From: Candidatus Zhuqueibacterota bacterium
GTDB taxonomy: Bacteria; Zhuqueibacterota; Zhuqueibacteria; Residuimicrobiales; Krinioviventaceae
Length of the DNA stretch: 14,766 nt
Direction: 5' to 3'
Assembly (NCBI GenBank): GCA_003854995.1
Contig: RQOI01000290.1
Span: 1-14,766 of the forward strand
The notes under the pieces were generated by a model, which was not told the DNA's origin, ran no database searches, and saw only the letters and a program-made list of their open reading frames with translations. Position 1 is the first letter of the stretch. Each line of letters opens with the position of its first letter. Below, piece after piece: positions 1-8,175 of this stretch. Position numbers and translations under genes: made by a program.

Positions 1-928
1 CGATTCTCTTTCTGCTGCCGACGAGATTTTTGGAGACGGGATTCACATGCCTGAACATTCCTCGCACCCGCGACATCCTCGACTCCCCTTCTGCAGGCGC
101 TCCGTTCAAATGGACATTGTCTTCCGTCGGCGGTTTGAGGATATTGAGAAGGGAACTCAATCCCGCTCGACTCTGTGGCCTGGGATCAAGAAGAGACAGC
201 ACCATATCGGAGACAGCGTGCGAGATTTTGGGATTCTCTTTATTGGGGGGAATGATGGTGGTGCACTTTTCCTGCTTGAGATCGATTATTTTTTCCTGGG
301 CAAAGGGCAATTTGCCCAGCAGCAGCTGATAAAACAGGACGCCCAGGGCATAGCAATCGTCCGGCGCCGGCTGCGTCGCCAATGCCAGATTCTCCGGCGG
401 AAGATAGGGATTGACAGATGCCGCGATATCCTGTCTTTTATCATAGAGGTAGGCGAGCATCGCGTCGGCGCTAAAGCCAAAGATCTTGACCTCATCCTGA
501 AACTTTGCCAGGAGGATGACCTGTGGACTCAACCAGCCGTGTCGAACGCCGCGAATCTGAGCATATTGAAACGCTTCCGCGATCAGTCTGACGATGGTCG
601 TCACGCGTCGTTCGACAAAGGGAAGATGCGAATCGAGCATCGTCTGCAGCGATCGAGCGTTAAAAAACTCATAGACAAGGATAAGACGTCCGGACGCCTC
701 CTCGACTGCATGCGGCTGCAGAATCGCTTCATGATGCAAGCCGGAAGACAAGTGCAGCGATTCGCGCACAAGCGCCGCGAACTCCCGGTCTTGGGAGACA
801 GATTCGTCCAGCACCTGCAGCAGGTGTCGGGTTCCTGTCTCTATTCGGACGGCCTCGAACAATATCCAAAACGGTCCATTGACGAGGGCATTGATATTTC
901 GAAAGCCCGATATTTTCAGCGATTCCAT
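1..928 (-). CDS. Protein-kinase-fold protein, probable pseudokinase (3' end outside window)
   Basis: Reading from the ATG at 928 the frame stays open for 309 codons to the left edge, so the C-terminus is missing. Residues about 5-265 follow the order of a Ser/Thr protein kinase domain. There is an N-lobe with VYEFF at the hinge (85-89), a catalytic-loop equivalent HGWLSPQVILL (130-140), an activation-segment end YLPPEN (175-180), a helix-F-like DDCYALGVLFYQLLLGKLPF (190-209) and DPRPQSRAGL near the end of the C-lobe. The key catalytic residues are absent. The VAIK lysine aligns with Q38, the HRD aspartate with W132, the catalytic-loop asparagine with V137, and DFG is replaced by G151-F-S. The fold is clear by inspection, and the catalytic loss depends on my manual alignment. 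No signal peptide or membrane segment is visible in this part; residues 266-309 are polar and basic. The gene lies 85 nt after comEC with its own possible promoter. Its likely role is a scaffold or allosteric signalling protein, but the function is unknown. Confidence 0.8.
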   Translation of the reverse strand, partial: MESLKISGFRNINALVNGPFWILFEAVRIETGTRHLLQVLDESVSQDREFAALVRESLHLSSGLHHEAILQPHAVEEASGRLILVYEFFNARSLQTMLDSHLPFVERRVTTIVRLIAEAFQYAQIRGVRHGWLSPQVILLAKFQDEVKIFGFSADAMLAYLYDKRQDIAASVNPYLPPENLALATQPAPDDCYALGVLFYQLLLGKLPFAQEKIIDLKQEKCTTIIPPNKENPKISHAVSDMVLSLLDPRPQSRAGLSSLLNILKPPTEDNVHLNGAPAEGESRMSRVRGMFRHVNPVSKNLVGSRKRI

Positions 929-958
929 CCTCGCATCTTTTCAAATTCAATTCGTCAC

Positions 959-987
959 AATATAAAGAAAAGAGAAGCAATATGCAA
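959..987 (-). promoter_or_regulatory. Possible sigma-70-type promoter for the pseudokinase gene
   Basis: On the minus strand a TATATT -10 box (964..959, 5 of 6 matches to TATAAT) lies 17 nt from a weak TTGCAT -35 box (987..982, 3 of 6). It sits in the 85-nt gap between comEC and the kinase-like gene, about 30 nt upstream of the ATG. No terminator was seen between comEC and this site, so read-through is also possible. This rests on pattern matching only, in an AT-rich gap. Confidence 0.3.
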
Positions 988-1013
988 TCATGAGAGATTT
1001 TTTAAGCTGCGGC

Positions 1014-3398
1014 TCATAACTGAACCATTTTCTCAGGATAGAGGATGAATTGAATAGCGCCGACATGGGATGTCCGTAAAATGCGCGTCCTTTCCTCCTC
1101 ATAATCGGCCAGCAACGACTCGCACGGCAGGGCAAACCTGTTGAACTTGGCGACTGATACAACGCCGCACTCTGCCTGAACCTGGCGGCGAAAGGCGGCA
1201 TCTCCGGCTGTCGCACTGCCGTGATGTGCAATTTTGACCAGCGGCGATCGTAAAAGTGCATTATAGCGGAGCAGCGACGCTTCCGCCACTTTTTCAGCAT
1301 CGCCGGTCATCAAGATGGCATGGTCAAAATAGACGCACTTGAAGACAATAGAGCAATTGTTGGCGTCAGAGACATTTTCAGCGCGCCCGGTGAACCATTT
1401 TGTCGGATGCAATATCAGAATGAGGACATTTTCGTCAATGAGCAGGGTGTCACCGGCCTGAACATTTTTGATCAATACGCCGTTCTGCGCTGCACACGCC
1501 TGAATGAGACTATCCAGCGCAGAACCATCATGCCCCACCGCGCGCACCAGGCGGCCGACACATTTTTTATCCAGCAAATAGGGCGCGCCGCCAACATGGT
1601 CCGAGTGATTGTGCGTCAACAGGAGATGGTCTATTCTTTTTATCCCCTGTCGGACGAGAAAAGGATATATGATGCCTTGGCCGCAGTCGAGATAATCGGT
1701 CCGATCACCGGCATCGACGAGCATGGTCTTGCCGTTTGGAAATTCGAACAGCGCCGCATCCCCTTGTCCCACATCAAAAAACGTCACTTTGAGGCCATCA
1801 TGGCGCCTTATTCCGGTCCACAGCAATAAATTTAAAAGAAATAGAGTCATAAAAAAGAAAAATTTACGCGCCCGGAGGTGCGGCCACAGGATGAAGGACA
1901 GCAGACACGACGCATAGATCAGCATGTGTAATGCGGACGGACAAGGCAAGGGCAGCCAGGCGAGCGGAAGATGCTGCACCTTTTCGACAAATACGATCAA
2001 GACGTGCAATAAAAGCCACGCCGTAGCCATATAGATCGCGCCCACACTGAGAGACACGGACGAGGCGAAAAGGGCGACCAGACCCATTGCCACGATGAGG
2101 CTGATCGCCGGAACCACGATGATATTGGCAACGATGCCAATCAGCGAGAGCCGATTGAAATAATAGACTGTCAAAGGCATGGTGGCGACCTGCGCGGCGA
2201 GCGAGACGCAGAAAAGTTCAATGATCCAGATGCCGGCAATATGCCCTTTATCCCGCATCCGATGCAGCCAGGGCTCCAGTAAAACGGATAGACGGCCGTA
2301 GAGGAGGACGATGCCCAGCACAGCGATAAAGCTCAACTGAAAGCCCGGTTCGAATAACTCCAATGGCGAGCGACACAGGATGACAAAAGCGGCGATGGCC
2401 AGCATATTCAACAGATGAGTGCGACGCTGCAAGAGCAGTCCGGTCAGATAGAGGATGGCCAGAATGACGGCTCGGCAAACCGATGAACGCATGCCGGTCA
2501 GCAGGGCGTAAAAGACGAGACAAACCATGATCAATAAAGATCGCCAGGGATTCGGAATTCGCACAAAGCTTAAGAGTCCGGTCAAACCGGTCAAGACAAA
2601 ACCGACGTGCAATCCGGATACAGCCAACACGTGAATGACGCCGACATTGGCAAATCCCTCCTGCAGTTCAGGATCGAGATCCGCCCGCGCGCCGATGAGC
2701 AACGCCTTGAGCAGCGCTGCCGGCTGTCCGGAGAGCGAGCGGTCAATGACCGAAATGACGAACGATCGCACCGGACAGAGGACAACGCGCATGATCGGAT
2801 TGCCCTCGCCTTCATTCAGCACAAGTATGTGGCTGGCCGATTCGACGCGCATGATCGCATTGATCTGGCGCGCCGCCAGATATTTTTGATAGTTGAATTG
2901 CCCCGGATTCCTCTCCCCGGCCGGCAGCCGCAACTGTCCGTGCGCGACAATGCGCTCACCATAGTCCAGATCTGCCCGGACGTACAGCTGCAGCAGACAT
3001 TTGCCTTCAGTTCGATAGCCACGATTCAGTACCCAGACGCTGTCGGTTCGCACGACCGTCCTGATCCCTCTGGCGCGCAATTCCACCGGCTCGCAGATGA
3101 CGCCCTCAATGGCGACAGCATGCGGCAGATCGGCAAACTCTTTGATCGAGCTGGGATTGTCGCGCACATGGATTCGCAGATGCAGAAAACCCAGCAGAAA
3201 CAGCAGCGACAGAAGAGAAATGTGTCGTGCACGGCGATAGAGGCACAGGAGGAGAAAAATGGTGCTCAAACTAAAAGGCAGAAAAATGGGCGGATGGAGA
3301 CAGTTGGCCGCACAAAGTCCAGCCATGAATGGCAGGACAGCAATTACTGCCGGCTTGTCTGCAAGCCAGCGCATCCATTCATTTTGCGCATGATCCAT
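1014..3398 (-). CDS. comEC: ComEC/Rec2 family DNA-uptake channel with metallo-beta-lactamase domain
   Basis: ComEC forms the inner-membrane channel for single-stranded DNA during natural transformation. At 794 residues this is a full three-domain form. Residues 15-75 carry N-terminal membrane segments, and 85-195 form a soluble OB-like DUF4131 region containing GERNPGQFNYQKYL. Residues about 205-525 are the Competence domain, with the signature HVLAVSGLHVGF (256-267) and many membrane helices. Residues 535-790 are a metallo-beta-lactamase domain with DVGQGDAAL (542-550), THNHSDH (595-601), TGD (698-700) and AHHGS (724-728). Near the C-terminus the usual GHP after the SVG..N motif is ALP (756-758), and the usual RTD is RTS. 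The gene overlaps coaE by 55 nt. Starts at 3398 and 3374 are both possible and neither has a clear ribosome-binding site. No other competence gene is in the window, so DNA uptake is inferred from the family. Confidence 0.95.
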   Translation of the reverse strand: MDHAQNEWMRWLADKPAVIAVLPFMAGLCAANCLHPPIFLPFSLSTIFLLLCLYRRARHISLLSLLFLLGFLHLRIHVRDNPSSIKEFADLPHAVAIEGVICEPVELRARGIRTVVRTDSVWVLNRGYRTEGKCLLQLYVRADLDYGERIVAHGQLRLPAGERNPGQFNYQKYLAARQINAIMRVESASHILVLNEGEGNPIMRVVLCPVRSFVISVIDRSLSGQPAALLKALLIGARADLDPELQEGFANVGVIHVLAVSGLHVGFVLTGLTGLLSFVRIPNPWRSLLIMVCLVFYALLTGMRSSVCRAVILAILYLTGLLLQRRTHLLNMLAIAAFVILCRSPLELFEPGFQLSFIAVLGIVLLYGRLSVLLEPWLHRMRDKGHIAGIWIIELFCVSLAAQVATMPLTVYYFNRLSLIGIVANIIVVPAISLIVAMGLVALFASSVSLSVGAIYMATAWLLLHVLIVFVEKVQHLPLAWLPLPCPSALHMLIYASCLLSFILWPHLRARKFFFFMTLFLLNLLLWTGIRRHDGLKVTFFDVGQGDAALFEFPNGKTMLVDAGDRTDYLDCGQGIIYPFLVRQGIKRIDHLLLTHNHSDHVGGAPYLLDKKCVGRLVRAVGHDGSALDSLIQACAAQNGVLIKNVQAGDTLLIDENVLILILHPTKWFTGRAENVSDANNCSIVFKCVYFDHAILMTGDAEKVAEASLLRYNALLRSPLVKIAHHGSATAGDAAFRRQVQAECGVVSVAKFNRFALPCESLLADYEEERTRILRTSHVGAIQFILYPEKMVQL

Positions 3399-3979
3399 TC
3401 GTGCAGTTTGGCAACGGCATGTTCGAGCTCGTACAGGCCTTTGTCATTCAAAATGACATAGTCCGATCGCTTTGTTTTTTCATCCTGCGCCATTTGCGCG
3501 TGGATGCGATCCAGAGCCTGTTGACGGGTCATTTTCTTCGACTGCTCCGCGCGTTCGAGACACCGTTCGATTGGGGCGGCCACCGTCACCGTCAAATCGC
3601 ACTCTTTTTCAAAATCCAGCTCGAACAGCAGGGCCGCATCGACAACAATATAGAGACATGCACGCCTGGTTTTCTCTTTTTTGATCAGGGATCGCGCCCG
3701 GCGCAGCATGACCGGATGCACGATGCTGTTGAGCACGGCGAGGGCCGCTGAATCGGAAAAGACAATATCCCCTAATTTTTTTCGCAAGAGTTGATTTTCA
3801 GCATCAAATATTTGCGCGCCAAAGGCCTTGCGCAGACGACGGCGAACCCTCTCCGCCTCGACAGCCCAGCGACCGGCATCGTCCATATCCACGATGCAGG
3901 CGCCGAGCCGGCGCAATCTTTCGGCGACCGAGCTTTTGCCGCTGCCGAGTATGCCGGTCAGACCGACGACCGGCTTCAT
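3344..3979 (-). CDS. coaE: Dephospho-CoA kinase
   Basis: This enzyme phosphorylates the 3'-hydroxyl of dephospho-CoA, the last step of coenzyme A synthesis, in the cytoplasm. The protein has 211 residues, close to the usual 200. It shows a P-loop GILGSGKS (9-16), the acidic DMDD motif (31-34), LRKKLGDIVF (65-74), the IVHP motif (86-89), DAALLFE (114-120), a lid-like RAEQSKKMTRQQALDRIHAQM stretch (about 143-163) and a late asparagine in VILNDKG (175-181). The family motif is normally DxPLLFE, and here the proline is alanine. The ATG overlaps the stop of the subtilase gene as ATGA, and the 3' end overlaps comEC. Both overlaps suggest translational coupling, although the three products share no pathway. 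The family assignment is firm. Confidence 0.95.
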   Translation of the reverse strand: MKPVVGLTGILGSGKSSVAERLRRLGACIVDMDDAGRWAVEAERVRRRLRKAFGAQIFDAENQLLRKKLGDIVFSDSAALAVLNSIVHPVMLRRARSLIKKEKTRRACLYIVVDAALLFELDFEKECDLTVTVAAPIERCLERAEQSKKMTRQQALDRIHAQMAQDEKTKRSDYVILNDKGLYELEHAVAKLHEWIMRKMNGCAGLQTSRQ

Positions 3980-6900
3980 CGCACGATCGCCAATTTGTGC
4001 AAGATCACCGCGGCTTCGCTGCTCAGCCGATAGAGATAGATGCCAGAGGCAACAGCATCGCCCCGCTCATTCGTCAAGTCCCATTCAAGATCACCATCCC
4101 CGTCGTTTTTATAGAGCGTTTTGACCAGCTGGCCGCGCGAGGTCAAAATCTGCACCTTATCACCCTGTTTCAAATTCGCAAAGGTGATGGCCTCGGCGAG
4201 ATCCGCTACAAAAGGATTCGGATAGACGAGGAAGCGATCCTTGTCACCGCTGCCCGGACCAGTGACGGCGATGGCGTCGCCACGTCCGCATTTTGTCGAT
4301 TGACCGCGTTCGCTCACCAGCCCATGCACCTGCACCAGGATCGTATCATCAGCAGTGGCGATGAGGCTGAGCTCGCTGGCGTGCAGGCGAACAGTCACAG
4401 AATCCACGCGCTGTGCCGCGCTGATGATGAATTGCCCATCGATCGAATAGTGATCCGGCGTCTCGACCGATTCCTTTTGCATAGCTTGATCAAATACCAG
4501 CTCGATGAGATGATGGCCGGGCATGCGGGCCTGGACAATGTAGGGAGCGGAGAAATGGGCCTGGATGGTGAAGGATTGCCGTGCCGATGTGGAATCCAGT
4601 GGTAAGCCGTATTGATCTTGCAGATGGCGGCAAGATATCGCATGTTCGCCGAGCTCGAAGGGTCGAGCGAAGGTGAGCAGCACCTGCCGGCCGGAGCGAT
4701 CGTGCGCCACTGAGGTGGGACGCACGTTTTCATCGACCGTATAGTTTGATGCCAACTGCACGCTTGAATTCATGACTGTGCTGAACGTCAGGCGAACGCA
4801 CTCGCTGGTCTCCTGCGAGGCTGAATACAGCACCGGGTTGACGCCCGGTCGGGCGGAGACGATGTGCGAGGGCCGGCTTTCCGGCGGCGTCTTGGCGTGA
4901 TCAATTGCGGTGACCGCATAAAAGGTGAGCCGGTCTTTTTCCACGTCTGCGTCCTGAAAAACCGTCTCGCTGACTGAAGCGAGGGGCGTCAGTTCTGCCG
5001 AGTCAATGCCGCGATAGATACGATAACTCGCAGCTCCCGGCACGGCGCGCCAGCGCAGTTGCACGGTGGATTCGTTGAGCGGCTGGGCTTTGAGCCCGAC
5101 TGGCGTCGCAGGCCCGGTGTCGCCCCCGATGCCGTCAAAGGCAGTCAGTTGGCGGCCATCACCCAGCCACAATTCATTTTTGCCATCGCCATCGACATCC
5201 GAGATGATCGCACCACTCATCTGGACGGGTGCGTGATGGTAGACGACCTGATAAGAATCAGCGATGAAATCGATCATGTAGAAATCCGGGTAAGCGGCGA
5301 TATAGATTTCAGCCATCCCGTCATTGTCAATATCGCCGGCCGCGACGCTGCTGAGGAAATCGCGCGTCGGCTCGTAGCCGAACAGTCGCCATTCCCCCAC
5401 CTGCCGATAGTCGTCATTGCCGAACTGATCGTAGAGGCGATAATACCAGTGCCGGGCATCATAGTCGTGCTCGGTATTCACATTCGGGTCAGAATGGCAT
5501 CCGGCGATGAACTCGTCTCGGCCATCGCCATCAAAGTCGCCTGCAGCGATGAAATCGATGCTGTCGAGCAGCGGCAGCTCATCCTGCCAGGTCGCGTGAT
5601 AGCGATTGTCGCCGCTGTTCTCATAGACATAGAGATCGCCGTCGCTGTCGCCGAGCAGAATTTCCAGGGCGCCATCGCCATCAAAGTCGCCCACCTCACT
5701 CCTGGGAACGCCGTTGAAATTCTCGCCTGCAGTGGGATTCGGCAGCGCAGCGACGGACTGATAGCTATTGTCGCCCGTCGATTCAAAAACTTCGAATTGG
5801 TCTCCGGCGCCCTCATCCTGTGGCCGCGTGACGCGCATAATGACTTCGCCGGCGCCGTCCTGATCCAGGTCGGCGAAGCGGCTGGCCCAGAATTGTCTGG
5901 CGCCGTCACCTTCCCAGCTTTTGGCAATAGTGTTTGGCAGCTCGCCGCGATTTTTCGCTTCATAGATATAGCTGTTGAAACCAAAACCGCACAGCACCTC
6001 CTGTCGGCCGTCGCCATCAGAGTCGCCAATGTCGCGGGGGATGCGCGCCTCTTGAGTCGAATAGATTTCTGTCATTCGTCCATCTTGCCACTCGAACAAT
6101 TTGAGCGATCCAATGGCGCCTTGATCGCTGACGGACAAAACAAGCTCCGGAAGGCCGTTCTGGTTGAAATCCGCCGTCCTGGCGAGGGCGCGGCCAAAGG
6201 GCAGGTGCAGTGATCCGGGCGAATAGTGCGTCACGTCAATGGGCGGCGAACTGAGATCGACCTGGTAAAAGGCGCCGCCATGATCGTCGACCGTCTGCAG
6301 GTGCGCCCCATTGCTGATTCGGAGCCATAGATCGAGTCGACCCTCCACATCATTCTGACTCAAATTGTATCGCATTCGCGTGGTTCGATAGGTGAGCGGT
6401 ATTTCCACAAAATCGGCGCTTTCCGCCCGATAGTACAACGAGCCTTCGGATAAATCATCGACATCCGCCTGCAGAAGGACAGAATGCAGATCACCATCGA
6501 GCATGGGGAGGAATTGCAGGTTATCGATGACGGGCGCCGACCGATCGAGAAAAATACGCGTTGTGTGCTGCGCAGCGACTTGCCCGGCCGTGACGACAAC
6601 CTTCAACGTATAGTCGCCTTCCTGATCCGGGATGTCCTCCCAGGTTGCCAGGAGGTCCTCGACCACTCTGCGCGTATTGCCAACGCTGATGGCGGTCCAT
6701 TCCTGCGGATTTCTGCCGGCGCCGAAATAGAGGTCATAGGAGCTGAAATTGGCAGCCCATGCTGACCCATAGATTTCAATCGGACCGCTGCTAAAGCCAT
6801 CATCCAGGCGCGGCGACGAGATATGAGCCAAAACGCCCGTCGGCAGGCCGAGCGCCCGCGCCACATTGAGTCGGCCGGCGCCGTACTGGTCGTCCCATCC

Positions 6901-8175
6901 CGGAGCGCCGAGATCATCAGCGGTATTCACCAGGATGGAGCGAACCGCCTCGGCCGCCAGTTCCGGGCGCTGCGATAAAAGCAGCGCAGCGGCAGCGGCC
7001 ACGTGCGGCGCGGAGAAAGAGGTTCCGCTCCAGCTGTAAAAATCGTCTTCCCTGTCCAGACTGATGATAGCGCTGCCCGGCGCCACGAGATCGAGCGTGG
7101 CGCCATAATTGGAAAAGCCGGCGAGCTGATCATTCTGGTCAGAAGCGCCGACAGACAGGGTTTCGGCGAAACCGGACGGATAGTGGATCTCGTCAGTCGA
7201 CGAATTGCCGGACGAAGCCACCATCACCACATCCTGCTGTCGACCATATTTGAGGACGTCGTCCAGAATGCGCGACACAAACACATCGCCAAAACTCATG
7301 TTGATGACCCGCGCGCCATTGGCAATGGCGTAGAGCAGCGCCGAGGCAGCGTCATCTTCCTCGCCGTAGCCGCTGGCGTTGAACGCGCGCAGATTCATGA
7401 CGCGACAGCCAAATGCCAGCCCGGCAATGCCATAGTTGTTATCCGCCTCGGCAGCGATGATGCCGGCCACGCCGGTGCCGTGGCCGTGTTCATCCATGGG
7501 ATCGTCATCACGATCGAGATAATCGCCGCCATCGGGATAGTTCGGCGCATCGGTGAAATCCCATCCGCGTATATCATCGATGAATCCATTGCCGTCATCA
7601 TCGATGCCGTTGAAATCGGACTCGTCCACGCGACCGTTGCCATTCGCATCTTCGCCAGAATTGAGCCACAGATTGTTCACAATATCGGGATGCTCATAGT
7701 CAATGCCGGTATCGATCACAGCCACGACCACCTCTTTGGCGCCGGTTTCCTTCTCCCATGCCTCTTCGGCGCCGATGGTCTGCAAAGCGTATTGGGCGCT
7801 GTACTGCGGATCATTCGGCGTGTAATGCAGCTGCAGGGTGCGATTCAGATGCGCCTGCAAGACACCGGCGCTCTGCAGCGCCTCGACGATCTCGGCTTCG
7901 TCAATAGTATCCGGCAGTTCTGCGATGATCCATTGGTTGAGGCCGGCATGCGCGCGATGGGAAGCAAAGACGGGCGCCAGTTGCATGACCTCATAGTCAG
8001 CAAAGACGGCATCGACGGCAGCACTGCCCGTGCTCTGGATCCCCGCTCCCTTTGCCAGTGATGGCGCTACCGCAAGCTTGACGAGCAACGAACGCGCGCC
8101 TGCATCTCCTGACAGCGAATAGAAGAGGAGAAATAAAATGACGAGGCTCTTCAGCCATAGATTCATGCGTGACAT
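3976..8175 (-). CDS. Secreted subtilisin-family (S8) protease with FG-GAP repeats, FN3 and type IX-like C-terminal domain
   Basis: The product is a 1399-residue exported multidomain protease. The chosen ATG at 8175 (or 8166) starts directly before a signal peptide (residues 4-26, with a hydrophobic LVILFLLFYSL core). A start at 8247 would bury the signal and overlap the upstream gene by 73 nt. A propeptide-like region (about 30-125) precedes the S8 domain (about 126-445). Catalytic residues are D155 (AVIDTG), H232 (HGTGVAG), S386 (SGTSFSAPH) and oxyanion N324 (SSGNSS). An Asp-rich loop (175-201) lies between D155 and H232. A beta-rich region follows, then about seven FG-GAP/VCBS-type DxDxDG repeats (669-1002), an FN3-like domain (1023-1092), two Ig-like SbsA-type domains (1111-1305) and a C-terminal FlgD/type IX sorting-like domain (1315-1399) with VYPNPF and SGIYLYRL. 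Its start overlaps the glycosyltransferase stop as TGATG, and its stop overlaps coaE as ATGA. The substrate is unknown. Surface location is inferred from the domain types. Confidence 0.93.
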   Translation of the reverse strand: MSRMNLWLKSLVILFLLFYSLSGDAGARSLLVKLAVAPSLAKGAGIQSTGSAAVDAVFADYEVMQLAPVFASHRAHAGLNQWIIAELPDTIDEAEIVEALQSAGVLQAHLNRTLQLHYTPNDPQYSAQYALQTIGAEEAWEKETGAKEVVVAVIDTGIDYEHPDIVNNLWLNSGEDANGNGRVDESDFNGIDDDGNGFIDDIRGWDFTDAPNYPDGGDYLDRDDDPMDEHGHGTGVAGIIAAEADNNYGIAGLAFGCRVMNLRAFNASGYGEEDDAASALLYAIANGARVINMSFGDVFVSRILDDVLKYGRQQDVVMVASSGNSSTDEIHYPSGFAETLSVGASDQNDQLAGFSNYGATLDLVAPGSAIISLDREDDFYSWSGTSFSAPHVAAAAALLLSQRPELAAEAVRSILVNTADDLGAPGWDDQYGAGRLNVARALGLPTGVLAHISSPRLDDGFSSGPIEIYGSAWAANFSSYDLYFGAGRNPQEWTAISVGNTRRVVEDLLATWEDIPDQEGDYTLKVVVTAGQVAAQHTTRIFLDRSAPVIDNLQFLPMLDGDLHSVLLQADVDDLSEGSLYYRAESADFVEIPLTYRTTRMRYNLSQNDVEGRLDLWLRISNGAHLQTVDDHGGAFYQVDLSSPPIDVTHYSPGSLHLPFGRALARTADFNQNGLPELVLSVSDQGAIGSLKLFEWQDGRMTEIYSTQEARIPRDIGDSDGDGRQEVLCGFGFNSYIYEAKNRGELPNTIAKSWEGDGARQFWASRFADLDQDGAGEVIMRVTRPQDEGAGDQFEVFESTGDNSYQSVAALPNPTAGENFNGVPRSEVGDFDGDGALEILLGDSDGDLYVYENSGDNRYHATWQDELPLLDSIDFIAAGDFDGDGRDEFIAGCHSDPNVNTEHDYDARHWYYRLYDQFGNDDYRQVGEWRLFGYEPTRDFLSSVAAGDIDNDGMAEIYIAAYPDFYMIDFIADSYQVVYHHAPVQMSGAIISDVDGDGKNELWLGDGRQLTAFDGIGGDTGPATPVGLKAQPLNESTVQLRWRAVPGAASYRIYRGIDSAELTPLASVSETVFQDADVEKDRLTFYAVTAIDHAKTPPESRPSHIVSARPGVNPVLYSASQETSECVRLTFSTVMNSSVQLASNYTVDENVRPTSVAHDRSGRQVLLTFARPFELGEHAISCRHLQDQYGLPLDSTSARQSFTIQAHFSAPYIVQARMPGHHLIELVFDQAMQKESVETPDHYSIDGQFIISAAQRVDSVTVRLHASELSLIATADDTILVQVHGLVSERGQSTKCGRGDAIAVTGPGSGDKDRFLVYPNPFVADLAEAITFANLKQGDKVQILTSRGQLVKTLYKNDGDGDLEWDLTNERGDAVASGIYLYRLSSEAAVILHKLAIVR
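5521..5691. repeat. 21-bp exact direct repeat within FG-GAP coding region
   Basis: The same 21 bases occur at 5521-5541 and 5671-5691, beginning gccatcgccatcaaagtcgc. They are 150 bp apart, which is exactly 50 codons. They encode the GDFDGDG calcium-loop motif of two FG-GAP repeats. Less exact relatives lie near 5181 and 6009. This is best read as protein-repeat structure kept at DNA level, not as a mobile or regulatory repeat. Confidence 0.8.

Noticed and set aside
990..1017. ATGAG...CTCAT inverted repeat at the end of comEC as a terminator
   Set aside because: It has only a five-base stem, an 18-base loop and no U-tract after it on the minus strand.
47..1048. Plus-strand reading frame of 333 codons over the left gene
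   Set aside because: It gives an Arg/Gln-rich protein with no known motif, while the minus strand over the same bases gives a clear kinase-fold protein. It is a shadow frame.
4644..6170. Dockerin/cellulosome modules from the repeated DxDxDG loops
   Set aside because: The spacing of about 50-65 residues and the xxEI/xxEL endings fit FG-GAP/VCBS propeller repeats, not paired 22-residue dockerin repeats.
5059..8061. Two long plus-strand frames (5059-6213 and 7003-8061) opposite the subtilase
   Set aside because: They are antisense to clear FG-GAP and S8 domains. Ile/Val/Ala-rich text such as AIAIKVA comes from the complement of the DxDxDG codons. No start signals were found.
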